Assembly (NCBI RefSeq): GCF_034702125.1
Contig: NC_085869.1
Span: forward strand, 17,063,044 to 17,127,043
DNA from: Engraulis encrasicolus
Taxonomy: Eukaryota > Chordata > Actinopteri > Clupeiformes > Engraulidae
Reading direction: 5' to 3'
Length of the DNA stretch: 64,000 nt
Shown: positions 23,163 through 37,053 of the stretch, piece by piece
How positions within the stretch are numbered: the first letter of the stretch is position 1
Layout: each line of letters begins with the position of its first letter
The notes under the pieces: generated by a model
Databases searched by the model: none
The model's input: only the letters and a program-made list of their open reading frames with translations
Told to the model about the DNA's origin: nothing
Position numbers and translations under genes: made by a program

Positions 23163-24889
23163 TTCAATGGCACCATTCCCCCGCGCTAATGCGTCCCAGT
23201 GGAGTCATGTGATTCAGACCAGCGTTTTTCAATAGTTCACCATCATCATGTGTGTGTTTCTGAGATATGCACCACTGCTTTGTTTCAGCAAATATCAACT
23301 GTGAAACTGTTGACGCCATAAAATAATCATTTCTTCAGGGCTCTTTCTTCTAGATGTTGGGAAGTTGGGAACTCTGACATTCACCAATGATCCCTGGCAA
23401 AACAGGTGTACAAAATACATATCAAAACATATCAAAACACTTCTCTCATTAGAACACAATTGAATTTAATAATATGAGGCATAACAAAGCATTAGGCCGT
23501 GAACCGTATAGGGTCCTTCAGTATAGTCACTGAGCCACTCCAATAGAACAGTAGGGGTCAGTGTGCCATTATATTTTCTTAGCCTGATCTCTGAACGTCA
23601 AGGCCATGCCCTGGCCTGTTTCAGAAGAGAAAGGCTGCAGTTTCACTCCTTCTGATAACACTGAAAGCCATGCTAGCGTTAGCGTGGAGATGATTGTGAT
23701 ACTAGGCATGAGACCCTATGAGGGTCTACTGCTAGGCGCTTTGGGTCTGTGATGAAATGGTCCCATTTAAGTGATGTGTGATCCCATTTAAATGGTCTCC
23801 TAATCCCTTCAAACAGTAAAACAAGACAGCCCGCAAGGAAAATAAAAAGAGATGTGACACATGAACGTATGAAGATTTCCTTTGCGGAACATGAGGAACA
23901 AATGGGAGGCCAGGAACATCCTGGAGCTGGATTCATCATTGTTTCACGAAGTTTAAAGAAACGAGAACAGAGTATTCTTTTGTCATTTCCACATTGTGAT
24001 AATATCTTGTGGCGAGATTTCTTCAGTTGAAGCAGATAAAGAGGTTTAAACTGGAAGACTGGGTGGGAGTGTTTTCTGGAAGAGAAAAGTATCTCTCATA
24101 GATATTTTTTCATTCATTTTGACACGGCAGGGTAACAGCCACTCATCGTGGTGTGATATTCTCTCCATGCGGCCTGCGTTGAGAAAAAAAGACAAGAAGT
24201 TTCAGAAGTAAACAGAGAATTTTCAAAATAAGACATATTCCTTATTAATGCAAATACAAGGAGTCCTATTGTAATGGAAAATGAAATATCACAATGTGTT
24301 TACTTCATCTGGCATAACATTTAGTTTTCTACAGTACTTGCTCACTTGTGACATGAGCAATTAGACACACTAAAACACCTAATTACTTTGTATTGGTAGC
24401 TCCCATGACTTGTCATCAGCCATTAGCTTGATAAATGTTACAACAGAAGTCACTGGACTGAAGAAAAAGAACAGTGCGCAAAAAAAAACAATTCTGTTTG
24501 ACCTAAGTTCAGAGGCTAATGAAAAGAACAAGACTGGAGGTCCATCTGAAACAAAATAACAAGGGGGTATTGATTTCCAAAGGAGAACTCTTTTTTTTCC
24601 TCCTGAAAGAGTCAGACCCAATTTATTTAAGTCAAAGGAGTCAAGCAAGCCTCTGATCTGGCACCAGCTGACCTGTGGGTCCAGTGCTGTCGTTGCAGGA
24701 TGAAGAGTATCATATGTCAGTGGTCACAACAAATACCAAGGGGAATATTCATTTATTGAATTATCTCGGGAGCTGGTACACATATATGGCTCCCCCCAAG
24801 CACCCCACCCCTGCCCTCCCCACACCCCCTCGACCTTGGTCACTGCTCACGGGAGGTGGTGACTGAAAAGGAGCAGAGGAGGAGGAAGG
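23163..24889. other. Unassigned DNA
   Basis: AT-rich unique sequence with no recognisable gene, RNA or element end. Confidence 0.4.
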
Positions 24890-24902
24890 GGGCATTTCTT
24901 TT

Positions 24903-25084
24903 TTCCTTTTTGTTGTTGGTGTTTTAGAATTTTTATTAGTGACAGGATTGTATGAAAGAGAGACAGGAAACGTTTGGGAAAGAGAGACAGGGAAGGATCG
25001 GCAAAGGAGTCATGCCGGAATCAAAACCCGGGTCGGTCGCATAGCATACGAGTGCCCTACCATTTAGCCACAATAGGGCCAAGA
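24903..25084 (-). mobile_element. tRNA-derived SINE with 13-bp TSD
   Basis: On the minus strand the head reads GGCTAAATGGTAGGGCACTC (box A-like) and then CCGGGTTTTGATTCCGGC (box B-like), as in a tRNA-derived RNA polymerase III promoter. A body with repeated CCTGTCTCTCTTTC and an A-rich tail follows. GGGCATTTCTTTT flanks it on both sides (24890-24902 and 25085-25097), a 13-bp duplication typical of LINE-driven retrotransposition. A related copy lies at 41915-42068. Confidence 0.88.
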
Positions 25085-25097
25085 GGGCATTTCTTTT

Positions 25098-26029
25098 GTT
25101 TGATGCCTAAGTTCATCTATCAACTACATTCACAACGCTTAAACCGACACCTCCGCTAACATCGAGACCACATACTGCACCATGACCGCAACAAAAAGTA
25201 AAACAAAAAGACTCATCTTAGAGGGCAAGCACACATCAGACCCCCTATAAGCCTTGCCTGGAGCTTTGAACACGGTGAGTCACACCAGTCTGCACACTGT
25301 AAATCCGGGATTTCTGAACAGTATAGAGGAGGAATGTTATGAGCGCTGCCTTCGTCTCAATTCCCCAAAGCTGAGAGTGTGCGCCGCCTGCACCAGTGAG
25401 ATCTACCATTCATCAAAATCTAATCACATTCAAAAGATGCTAATGAAGATTTACAGTCTACTCCTTCAGGAAGGAGACGCAGGTGATTGGAAATATAACA
25501 TGATTAGAAAAAAATGAATAATAGCCATTAGGGGATGCTGACAATGTGGCGGTTACCACTTCAAAACAATCCCTCACGGAGCCTGACATAGCCCTTGGGT
25601 AGGGCAATTCTGTGGTGTGGTACACCAGAGCACACTTTGAGGAGGAAGCACATTTGGACAACCCTACAGTAGAACCACCATCAACGGGTGAAATATATCA
25701 CCAAAAACAAAAACCCTCATTTCCTTTTTTCCACCTCGTACTTTTGTGTTTTGTCTCCCCTTTGGAGTGCAATGTTTTCACAGATGGGTCGGGGGGCCCA
25801 ATTTGAGTTTCACGTCAGATCTTTTTCGATTCCCCTCGGCTCCGCTGCTGCTGCAGGGGGAATGGGACAGCTTCCAGCATGTGCTTTTATAAGAGGCCTG
25901 ATTAGCATGCAGAGTTGTTTAAATTGCCTCCTAGAGGGCTGAGGTTGAATCGAACGAACAATATCCTTTGGCTTTAAGACTCGAGTCGGGGCCCTGCGCT
26001 GCGCTTCTCATTTATTTTTATACTACTGG
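25098..26029. other. Unassigned DNA
   Basis: No element boundary or exon found. The segment around 25860-25930 is repeat-free and could be regulatory, but nothing in it decides that. Confidence 0.35.
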
Positions 26030-26037
26030 GTTGAGAT

Positions 26038-26261
26038 CAGGGATGGACTGGCCATCTGGCGTAGCGGGCATTTCCCGGTGGGCCCCGCACCCTCGTGGAC
26101 CCCTGTTTTCAGAAATGTAAAAAAAAATGTTTTACATTTCTGAAAATAGGGGCACACGAGGGTGCAGGGCCCACCGGTGATTCAGTTCTGCGCCGCTAAT
26201 TATGAGGGGCCCCATTAAGCCAAAAGTGCCGGGACACTATTTCTCCCCCAGTCCAGCCCTG
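26038..26261. mobile_element. hAT-type MITE, family A (224 bp, perfect TSD)
   Basis: Ends are CAGGGATGGACTGG and CCAGTCCAGCCCTG. The flanks GTTGAGAT at 26030-26037 and 26262-26269 are identical. The central hairpin has CTGTTTTCAGAAATGTAAA and its complement separated by only a few bases. It is the most compact family A copy here. Confidence 0.95.
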
Positions 26262-26656
26262 GTTGAGATGGAGGCTTGGCTTTGTTCCACCGCAGCGCAA
26301 AAGGTAAAGCCCATGAGGTCTAATCTCGCAGCCCATGATGAATCAGTTCATTTTAGTTCAATAAAAGTGCAGAGGGTACTCTATTTCCTTTTTCTTTTTT
26401 ACCAACTCCCTATGACAGCATGCGTCATTTAGGCATACTACAGGCAATAGGATAATGGTATAATGAACATGTCTCCAATGCTATTTCATGTAATTACTTT
26501 ATTATTAGCTGTTGTTCGAAAGCTAAGAGCCTATTTAAGGTAACAACATCCCAAGATGCACACAAATACAAGAATGCACACAACATTCTGGACAGTACCT
26601 TTTGACAACTATTACTGTTATGGTGTTGACAGACATAGACAAAAGAGTAAACACAC

Positions 26657-26683
26657 CTGAAGAAGGTCCGAATGACCAAAACG
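26657..26683 (+). ncRNA. Hammerhead-ribozyme-like core half, copy 2
   Basis: CTGAAGA, then GGTC-CGAAT-GACC (a 4-bp helix with loop), then AAAACG where the hammerhead core expects GAAAC. It has the same plan as 15059 and 62788 with different but self-complementary helix bases. The core G is lost, so this copy is probably inactive. Confidence 0.35.
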
Positions 26684-26759
26684 TGTTGAGCAATATGATG
26701 CGTATAATGGACGGTGAGAGATTACGAACTACGGACACGGGCAACTGCAATGCAAAATA

Positions 26760-27218
<459 letters not shown>

Positions 27219-28695
27219 ACAGTTGTACGTACAGTACTGTATATAACATCAGACTAAAACTACTTGTATTGTATACAGTGTCATTCTGAATGTTAAACAG
27301 CGGAGATTCCATCATTCTGCAATTACACTAATAATACTTACACATGGAAATATTGACATGTGCTTACTGCAATGTTGTCCTTTTAATTAGAACCCTGATG
27401 CAAAAAAACTGTCTGTGTTTATGGAACCGCAGACTGCATTCTCAGTTATTATTGTTAATACTAGCGCTACCACTGCTAAATCTCAACAAAGCATCCACTG
27501 TCTGAAGCATGGCGGACAATGGCACTCCAGTATCATATACAGCAAGTTTGCGTGAGGCTCCCCGGTAGACTGTTTATCATCCTGGACAGCCTAAACCAAA
27601 TGACAATGTTTCAAAAACATGCTTTTGTGGTTTTCCGTAGACTTTGATGTCAAGTAGATCCTTTGTGTCGGTCCAGTTTTAGTCACACAAGCTTCTGGAT
27701 TTTTTTTTGGTCAGGAAACGTTTACAGTAAACTCAATTTCAAAGTGTAAATAACATATTTTTTTTCAAAGCTAGTTCTCTGTCTGTGTATGTTTTTATAT
27801 GCTTCCGAAATGTTTCCAGTTTTTCACAGATGTAGGTTCACAGGACATGATTGAGTTATACAGAATTTGCTTCCTATGTTATTGTCAGCCAAAATATTTA
27901 TACTACCATCTCTACCATCATATGTTAACATCTTACCATTATCTTACCACTACATCTTACCATTATTCATGGCCATTTAATCATTAAGCATTATGATTGT
28001 AACTGTTCTCTTTTTTAAATGTTGTCCTTCAAATTACAGTATCAAGTCATTCAAATTGTTAGCAACTTCATAATGAGGTCTTACTGTTCTACTCAAACCA
28101 AGTTGGTCGCTGTGACATTCTCTCACATTGCCCACTTAGCACTCATAATAGATAACCTTGGCTGGTATAGTTAGGAAAAGGTGAGTGTGGTGAATCTGAG
28201 GATGACCGCGGTGGAAACATCATTCGGCGTCACTGTGATATATACCACAACTCCGACTTTGTCCTGTGCAGGATATGCACAACATTTTTATACTCCAACC
28301 AAAGCATTCAATAAGTGTTTGGTGTGGACATTGTGAAAGAATGCCACAACAACAAAGTGCTTTTAGTATTTGTGCAAAAACCATTTAATATTGCTTTTGT
28401 TTTTGTCATACAATACAAAAATGTGTTTCGTTTAGAGATGTGCAGTTTCCATTGAATTCCAAGATTGTATTTGAACAAGAATCAAAGAAAGGCAATTTGA
28501 TGCTTTTTCACTGGGGGCCTAAACGTTTTGTAGCAACAACGACATGGAAAATATTCAAATTCCACATTACTGCCTTAAGCTTACTCGTGTTGGTAAAGTG
28601 AGACAGCTTTAGTTCAGCTTCGAGAATTCTTCCCTCCTCACAGTGCTACATCATAAGACTACCAAGGGGACCAGCACAGTCTGACTTTACATTGT
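27219..28695. other. Unassigned DNA
   Basis: No gene, element end or RNA motif seen. Sequence is AT-rich, with imperfect CTACCATCTTACCAT repeats around 27905-27965. Confidence 0.4.
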
Positions 28696-28703
28696 GTTAC
28701 ATG

Positions 28704-28858
28704 CAGGGCCACTGACAGCTTTTTCTGGGCCCAGGACAAAGTTATCTGAAAGGGCCCACTGTCCAATACATACAATGTAATGGGGACCCATTTCTGGGCC
28801 CCCTATCTCCCTGGGCCCGGGACAACATATGCCTTTGTCCCCCATGTCGGCGGGCCTG
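28704..28858 (-). mobile_element. hAT-type MITE, family C
   Basis: Complete reverse copy: CAGGGCCACTGACAGC at the left, GTCGGCGGGCCTG at the right. The flanks GTTACATG and GTTATGTG match at 6 of 8. It is the best-preserved family C copy, with GGGCCCAGGACAAAG and CCCTGGGCCCGGGACAA. Confidence 0.88.
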
Positions 28859-29357
28859 GTTATGTGTCTCTGATGCCAGATGACCTTTCTCTCTCCGTCC
28901 TGTACTCTGTACTTCAATAGTGCTCAGATGCTCCTCCAATATACTACATACAGTACACTGTTCAATAGTATAGCCACTGCTCACTGCTTCAGAGACGCAG
29001 TCTAGTCTAACTACAGTCAGCTCTTTGCTTCAGGTTTTTCCTATACCACAGAACAACACTAGGACCCTTTGTCCAGACCTGTAAAAAAAAAAAAAAAACT
29101 AAACCTAACACATCCCTACTTTCGGTGTTAAAACTTAACAGGCATCCCTGCTGATAATGGTTGGAAAAAATGTGCTGGCACCATCTCGATGGGTAATTGC
29201 AGAAAATGCGGCTAATTTATGGTAGCTATCTTCACACCAGTTAGATGGCACGACTCTCGTACGCCCAGCCAAGAACAGGGCCTGCACTTTATGGCTTTTG
29301 GGGACAGCACAGGACAGAAATGGTCGACAGGGGAGCCATAGGGCCTGGATGCAGCAA

Positions 29358-29600
29358 CAGGGCTGGACTGGCCATCTGGCATAGTGGGCATTTCCCGCTG
29401 GGCCCTGCACCCTCGCAGGCCCCTATTTTCAGAAATGTAAAAATATATATACTGTATATTGGTTTTTTATTACATTTCTGAAAATAGTGTCCCACAAGGG
29501 TGTGGGGCCCACCGGTGAGTCAGTTCTGCGCCGCTAATTATGAGGGGCCCCTTTAAGCCAAAAGTGCCCGGGCCCTATTTCTCCCCCAGTCCAGCACCTG
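29358..29600. mobile_element. hAT-type MITE, family A (perfect TSD)
   Basis: Ends are CAGGGCTGGACTGG and CAGTCCAGCACCTG. The identical flanks TGCAGCAA lie at 29350-29357 and 29601-29608. The central palindrome surrounds an ATATATATACTGTATAT loop. Confidence 0.95.
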
Positions 29601-29608
29601 TGCAGCAA

Positions 29609-30052
29609 CCTTGAAATACGTCAGCAGTAATGAGGGACATGTTGTCACCATTATACAGCAAGTCTGAATCAAGCAAACGTTTCATTGCTTTTGGTTATAT
29701 ATGGTTATGGCGGCTCGCTGTTATTGGTAGCATAATTTGGGTATAGATAGAAAGTCTGTTCAACTGTTGAAAAGAAAAAGAGGAGAGTTGCCGTGAAGTC
29801 AAGGCTTGGTGTACCTAAGAGGATAATGGCTTTGGATCTGCTTCACTCTGAAACAAGTGAGACAGGTAGTTTGTGCCAGAGGGAGAATCAAACTCTGGCC
29901 ATGGAAGCCATCCCCAGACATGCATCAGCTTTTTTTTCTTCTTCACATAAATTTGCTCTGGAATCATGGTCCAAAAATATTTATGCGAACTCTGTTCTTG
30001 AAAATGTCTGTAACACCTACAACAAAGACAGAAGTATACAGAGAGTGAGTGA
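29609..30052. other. Unassigned DNA
   Basis: No recognisable feature. The open frame 29793-30092 (plus) runs into the family C MITE at 30061 and is not a gene. Confidence 0.4.
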
Positions 30053-30060
30053 GTCTGGCC

Positions 30061-30186
30061 CAGGCCCACCAACAGGAGGGACAAAGGGGTAGGGTCCAAG
30101 GAGATGGGGGGGCAAATACATGGATGGGTAGGGGGCCCTTTCAGATTACTTCGCCCTGGGCCTAGCAAAAGCTGTCAACGGCCCTG
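30061..30186 (+). mobile_element. hAT-type MITE, family C (short, perfect TSD)
   Basis: Starts CAGGCCCACCAACAGG and ends CTGTCAACGGCCCTG. The identical flanks GTCTGGCC lie at 30053-30060 and 30187-30194. The copy lacks the central GGGCCCAGAATTGGG part and has an internal deletion compared with 28704. Confidence 0.93.
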
Positions 30187-30303
30187 GTCTGGCCACTCCA
30201 GCTTGTTTATCTTCATGCTAGTATACCATAACATACATTCAGCTAATTATTTTGTATCGCTCTCACCTATTCACTGCATCTTGAGTATTAATATTGTACA
30301 TTA

Positions 30304-30328
30304 GTATGTATGTATGTATGTATGTATG
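30304..30328 (+). repeat. (TATG)n tetranucleotide repeat
   Basis: About six tandem copies of TATG. Confidence 0.9.
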
Positions 30329-30658
30329 GGTTGTGTAAACAGGTCAACTTTGAGTGCACGTAAGTGATGATTGAATATGAAACGCTTGAGAGTTCACACA
30401 ATAATTAGGAGTAATTACTCCTAGAGCCAAGAACACAGCTGAGCAGGGAGAATCCTCCTTCATTATAGGATTACGAAACTGGACATCTCCAAATGATCCC
30501 CACATGTGAGGAAATGGCATATTAATATTCTGTACACACTCTGTACTGTCCATTGTTTGTGCATTCTATGAAATGTCATCATAAAACATCATATTAATAA
30601 GTCTGATAGCAAGAAAATATGCCAGTTTTATTGTTTAGCATCCAAAGACCATCCATAT

Positions 30659-31051
30659 CAGCAGTTCCCAAACTGGGGGGTCACAACCCCGATGCAGGAT
30701 CGTGAACTGAAGGAACTCAGCATAAAAATGGGAAAACCACAGTAAACACAATTCCATAAATTGGTTAACATCAGTATCCACTTGTAGGGGTGATTAACCT
30801 CAAAATATTCTTAGGTCCAAAGTGGGGATCCCAGCAGACAAAAAATTGTGTAACCGTAGGCTTATGCAGCTCATTAACATGGGGGGCATTGAGAATGATA
30901 CGGCGAAGAGGGTTCGGTGCTAAGTGCATTAGTTCATTTTATTTTTTGATACTAAAGGGCGTTGACAGGCTTATGATGAGGTCAAGAGGGTGTTGGGAGG
31001 TTTATAACGAGGCCCAGGGCGTGTTCATTCAAACAAGGTTAAGAACCACTG
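30659..31051. mobile_element. hAT-like element, chimeric or eroded
   Basis: The left edge CAGCAGTTCCCAAACTGGGG belongs to the CAGTGGTTCCCAAAC type. The right edge AGGTTAAGAACCACTG is identical to the right end of the element at 588. The flanks ATCCATAT and CCCTACAA do not match, so the two ends probably come from different insertions or a rearrangement. Confidence 0.55.
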
Positions 31052-32307
31052 CCCTACAATATTCTGAGAAACCTTGTTTTTTTCACAGAAAGTTTAGGTG
31101 CTTCAGAGAATGTTTAGGGTTCCTCAGGGAACCTTTAGAATCCCCACAGTGTAACTTGAGGAACTTTCACATTTTTACAGTGTGGCTCTTTCTCTAGTAA
31201 GCACATAATTGATCTGGAGAGTTTCCAGAGACTGAGTCAGTCATCATCCAAAACAGCGCTGTAGAACTGCTTAGCTCAGGCACTTCAGATGTTTGTCCTC
31301 AACCAAAACAGGACCTGAACTGCCAGATGGCTTGTCTTATTCATAATCGTCAAGGTGACAGCTGCCCTCCATTCACCAGCAATGCTCTGCATCTCCCTGG
31401 CACACTCCCTGGCATGCCAGAGCTGTCACCATCATCAACGGGAAATGTTTGGCGTTCATGGAAAAACAAAGACTTCACAAACATTATCAACAAGAGAACT
31501 GCAAAAAGACAAAGAGCTTTACAAAAATCTTTCACTTTGATCAAAACAAACTGCTCAGAGCATTTCTAGCATAAAGTTATGCTGATTTTTGTTTTGTTAC
31601 TCTGTTACTCTACGACTTCATACACCTACAGGAAATTGAAATTTAGTGAGAGTTCACAAGTTGGACGTGCAGATGCACCAGAGATCTGAACACACAAAGA
31701 ATGAACCTTGGAAGTCAGTTTCCATTTCAAATTTCATGACCAGGAGGAGTACTCAATACACATTAATGTATGACCACTTTGACCCATGAGTAAATGTCAG
31801 TGTCTGTTATGGTCTTATACTTTACCGTTACACAGCAGACTACCTTCCTTCCTTTCATGAAATTGTTCAAAATGACCTTATTCGTCCTATACAGCAGACT
31901 TATTATTGCATTTTGTGGTGCTCTTGTTCAGCGAGCTCACAGAGGCTACACAGGAACTCTTTCATTTCCCCATCTCCATCGCTCCTGCTCCTGCTCCTGC
32001 TCCCTCCCTCCTCCTCTCACTCTCTTCTCCGTCTCCAAAATCCAACAGACATTATAGGCTACTAGAAGACTCATTAAGAGTGAACGGTTGTGCGTGCATG
32101 CAGCAGTAACCTGGGGTGTTGTGGCGACTTCACTAATACATAAGTCATGTGATTGAGGACAGCAGCCCAAATGTTCCTTGTGTTAATGAGCGAACGCTGC
32201 AGGGAGGGACGGGGCAGAACACACACAGAGCAGCACCACAGCCACTCTGTACAGTACAAGATCCGGTAGGCCTAAATGAGAAGCAGGCCAGGCCAAGCTC
32301 AGGCCCT
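31052..32307. other. Unassigned DNA
   Basis: No gene recognised. GGTGACAGCT and AGCTGTCACC form a 10-bp inverted pair around 31351-31431. A CTCCTGCTC repeat lies at 31981-32003. Confidence 0.35.
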
Positions 32308-32315
32308 GACGCAGG

Positions 32316-32624
32316 TAGGGACAGATAACTGCACGATCCTACAGGGCCCAGGCCCTGGGGCCCAAGAGTCATGGGGGGGGGGGGGGGGGGGTGAAGCTCT
32401 AGCCTATGTATTCCCATTGTCATATTACATTAAAAATCACACTTTTAACAACTGTATTTTGAAATATTATCTCGGGGGTAAGCCTCCTAAAACAACACAG
32501 AACAACGCAGACACTCACAGTTGGCCTGAATCCCCGAATCATTTCGTAAACTAGCAATACCCATTGAGGGGGGCCTTTTCTTGTTGACTGGCTCAGGGGC
32601 CCATGGAATCATAATCCGTCCCTG
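32316..32624 (+). mobile_element. hAT-type MITE, family D
   Basis: Starts TAGGGACAGATAACTGCA and ends ATAATCCGTCCCTG, complementary to the start. The flanks GACGCAGG (32308-32315) and GATGCAGG (32625-32632) match at 7 of 8. It has the family's AAAATCACACTTTTAACAAC segment and a G-run at 32374-32391. Its partner is at 47548. Confidence 0.85.
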
Positions 32625-32805
32625 GATGCAGGCAGAGGTGGCAGTGTGTGTGGTTATTATGCTCTCCAACCTCACAGGACCACAATGGAAATAAGCTTGA
32701 AGGCTGCACTGTGTCATCTCTATTTGTTCTTTCAATGTATACAGTAGGCCTATATGACGTATGGTAGAGGGCACTGTTCCATGTTGTTTATCAAGAAATA
32801 ATCAA

Positions 32806-32880
32806 ATAAAATCAATCAATCAATCAATCAATCCACCAACTAATCAATCCACCAATTAATCAATCCATCAACCAATCAAT
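32806..32880 (+). repeat. (AATC)n repeat, partly degenerate
   Basis: Tandem AATC units grade into CCACCAAT/TAATCAAT variants. Confidence 0.85.
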
Positions 32881-32984
32881 TTGCACTTGTTGTTTTCAAG
32901 CACTTTACTCATTTACTGATCCTTTGACAGCGGAAAACATCTATTTGCGGCCCTCCATTCCTGGCACGGCCCTCCATTCCTCCA

Positions 32985-33098
<114 letters not shown>

Positions 33099-33203
33099 TT
33101 CTCTGTCAGCCACCAATGTGTAACACAAACGATCCAGTTTTGTGTGGGTGCATTGTAGTAGCTAACAGCTAGTACATTTGCGAGCCAATCAGCAAACAGA
33201 TCT

Positions 33204-33330
33204 GGGGTGCATTTCTGGAAAGCGTAGTTGTTAGCAGTTAGCAACTTCGGTAGTTGCCAATGGGAAATCGCATTGCAACCAACAAATTAGCTAACATAGT
33301 TAGCCATTACGCTTTCCAGAAATGCACCCC
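33204..33330. mobile_element. MITE with GGGGTGCATTTCTGG ends (family F)
   Basis: GGGGTGCATTTCTGGAAAGC and its complement at 33310-33330 form about 22-bp inverted ends. The interior carries repeated TTAGC/GCTAA words. A second copy with the same ends is at 60096-60223. No 8-bp target duplication is visible, so the superfamily is unclear. Confidence 0.75.
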
Positions 33331-33697
33331 TGGTTGACAATGACATCTCTTGCTCCATTCTGCATCCAGTAGTGCAGGTTAGCACAGCCATTGTGTATTC
33401 ATGCGGCGTTCAGCTTTAACCTGTAATTATTCGAAGCAGCAATTAGCTGTATCACCAGACTGGAAGGGAACCGAAACTCATTTTGTTGTCTTGCTTGTTG
33501 TCTGACTATTATTCCCATCCGCTTTTTTTTAGCAGCCATCATACCATTCCAGCAAGGCTTACTCCATCAATGTGATCTGGAATGGAAAAATCGGTGCTGA
33601 AATACTTTACTGGGATGAGAGGCACCTCACTATGCTAGAATTGCACAGCAGACACTATTGCTGCATTTCGTTTACAAATTCCAAACTTAGAATTTAA

Positions 33698-34996
33698 CCC
33701 TTATGTTGTGTTCGGGTCATTTTTGACCCGTTTTCAAGTTTTAGTGTGAAAAAAACACACTTTCCTTTATTTTCTTGGAATAAGGCTTCATCTAATCCTC
33801 AGTCACAATCATTGCAACACAAAAAAAATATGTTTTATCATTTTAGTAAATTTTAAAGGTCCAAAAAAAAAAAAGTTACATCTGTGGTGTTCAGGGTCAA
33901 AATTGACCCGGCATAGATTTTTGGCTGTTGTATGCATTTCTGAAAAGCTGTTGGTTGCCCCTTGTCTTTAGTTTGGTGATTTATGGTGAGGAAAATATAT
34001 TTCTTGCCTGAATTTTTTTTTGCCAGCTTTTTCATATTCCAAATCCAATATGGCCGCCGGACAGTCCCATACACTACAATACGTCATATCTCCTGTTGTG
34101 AAAGGAGTACAGATGTATTTCTGGTGTCTACTCATATGTTTTCATGGTCAGGGAATCCATTTCTGCATTATATAATGAGATTTTTTGCACATTTGTTTGC
34201 AAAATACATTTTTGCACATTATTTTTTCCAAAAAACGTATCAAAAATTCATAATGGCACCCAAACATGTAGAACTGGTCTTATACTTTCCATAAAGTTGA
34301 TGTGGCAATGACATAATGGTCCATGTTCATGGCATAGGAGATTCAGATGAATAGTGTGACTTTTTTCATGTTAATTGATGTGTTCATTTCCAATATCTTT
34401 GCATTAGATTGGTGGAATAGCTGTGACTCGGACAGATATTTTGTATATTTACCACACTAAAATCATATAAATATTGAAAAACACCAAGTCAACATATTTA
34501 AACATTGATTTTATGCACTGAAAAACTAATTTAGTTGACATTTGGTCTTTATCCTGCTATAAATCTCTTTGGGTTGGTTTGGACCTCAACACCACAAATG
34601 CCACTATTGGTGATATTTTTCAATATTAGAGAAAAACCAATAAAATAAATTTGGGGGTTGTTGTACTCTCATATCAGCTGTAATACATGGACAACATTAA
34701 TCACTAATTGTATCACTTTAGGAGGTATCAATAGTGAATTTATGCAGATTTTGATAGTTTTGGTCATCAAAAACGATTTGCATAATGTAAGATAAAAGAC
34801 CAGTAAAGTCAAAAAGATGAATACATAAAGTAATATTTCCATGGATATGAATACATACCAAGTTAGCCATGAGATGAAAAACAATATTTGATGATAACTA
34901 GTGTTTTTGGGTATTTTATGGCTGAGTTTTGTTATCACGGGTCAAAAATGACCCGAACACCACAGGTGTATGCAGCTTACGAACACAACACAAGGG
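33698..34996. mobile_element. 1.3-kb TTAA-flanked DNA element (piggyBac-like, non-coding)
   Basis: The left end CCCTTATGTTGTGTTCG and the complement of the right end, CCCTTGTGTTGTGTTCG, differ at one base. TTAA stands at 33694-33697 and 34997-35000. Near the ends lie the short palindromes GGGTCA-N4-TGACCC (33714, 33894, 34939). The AT-rich interior has no transposase frame, so it is non-autonomous. Confidence 0.82.
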
Positions 34997-35000
34997 TTAA

Positions 35001-35717
<717 letters not shown>

Positions 35718-36384
35718 ACTGCAGAAAACAATTAGCTGCACTAGTCTCTGGAGCCTCCCTTGCCGCGCCGCCTGAAGAGTTTGGGATTCCCTTTATTGCT
35801 CCTGATCCCCACCACATAACCATGAGGAGGAAAGCTGTGGTTTACAAGATGTGTTTTACTTATTCTAGCAGGATCCACAACTCACTGCGTAATATGAAAT
35901 TAGAGACTGCAACATATTTTTGAAAAGGCATTAGTAGGCCTAGTATAAAATGTTGCATCATATTAGGTAGTGGAGCCTGAATTTCTCCTGATTTTGAAAG
36001 GCATATAAACCTATGCCCATTTTTTCTGCTATCGCACATGTGCATGTGCATCTGTAGGTTTTGTCATCAGTTTCAATTCTTGCAGGTCTTATAGGCTTTG
36101 TGTATCGGGTGACCAGGGCTGATCCAGCTCCAGGCCAGATCACAAAAGGTTTTCTGAATGACCAACTTAATTTGCTTGTTTCATGTGTTATGCAATAGTA
36201 CACCTACTCCCATTGAAGTCTGGCATTACCTACAAAATCCTACACTCCTCACATACAAATCACTATGACCTTGCTCCCCAGTACAGTCTGATCTCCTCCA
36301 TCCCTACTCCCAATCAAGGTCCCTGAGGTACTCTGGCAAGGTCCAGTCCAGCTTGTCAGCCAATGTTCCAGGCTATGGATGTTT

Positions 36385-36608
36385 GGTGACAGACTCTACA
36401 GTGTTGCTGCCCCCACTTTCTGGAACAGTCTACTACTCCACATCCGCCAAGCCCTCACATTGGCAACGTTCAAAAAGCATCTCAAATCCCATTTCTTCAC
36501 TGAGGCCTATGGTCTTTAACTCTTTTGTCAATTCCTTAGCCCCATCTCCTTTTGTAAAGCAATCTTGGGTTCCATGAAAGGTGCCATAAAATACATTAAA
36601 TATTAAGT
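36385..36608 (+). mobile_element. LINE 3' end (C-terminal reverse-transcriptase protein tail)
   Basis: The frame 36385-36519 reads GDRLYSVAAPTFWNSLLLHI and then TFKKHLKSHFFTEAYGL and a stop, the conserved C-terminus of L2/CR1/Rex-type LINE proteins. The following TGTAAAGCAATCTTGGG and AAAGGTGCCATAAAATAC match the usual 3' untranslated end. Weak coding similarity upstream (36200-36380) is in shifted frames. This is a 5'-truncated copy. Confidence 0.8.
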
Positions 36609-36672
36609 CGTTATAAAATATAAATTATATATTGTAATTTATCTACAAATTCTCCAGCTCATTGGTTACATT

Positions 36673-37045
36673 GGTAACACTTTAGAATAATGGATACAAA
36701 AAAGCATTATAAAGACTTAATAAATAATTAACTATTGATGAACAAAACATTAACAAACGTTTGTAAATGACTAGGAAATGTAAACAAATGCTTGTGAATG
36801 ACTAGGAAATGTATGTATTGTATGTTAATATTTTATATTTATCAAACATTTACAAGTTGCTTGTAAATGAATAAAATACTCTGTTATAAGGTGTGTAAAA
36901 TCTTGCAGATATCATTTGTAGATATTTTATAAAGCATTAATAAAGCTTAGTTAATAATAATAATAAAAAAATGTTAATGTTTTATTCATCATTAGTTAAT
37001 TATCTACTGAGTCTTTACTAAGGAACATTATTATAAAGTGTTACC
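36673..37045. mobile_element. MITE with GGTAACACTTTA ends and perfect 8-bp TSD
   Basis: Ends GGTAACACTTTAGAATAATG and CATTATTATAAAGTGTTACC are near-perfect complements. The flanks GTTACATT at 36665-36672 and 37046-37053 are identical. The body is AT-rich with TTAATA/TTGTAAATG words and non-coding. The 8-bp duplication suggests the hAT superfamily. Confidence 0.92.
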
Positions 37046-37053
37046 GTTACATT

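Noticed and set aside
24903..25084. Functional tRNA gene
   Set aside because: Only the promoter-like boxes remain; the cloverleaf cannot form and the SINE tail and TSD explain it.
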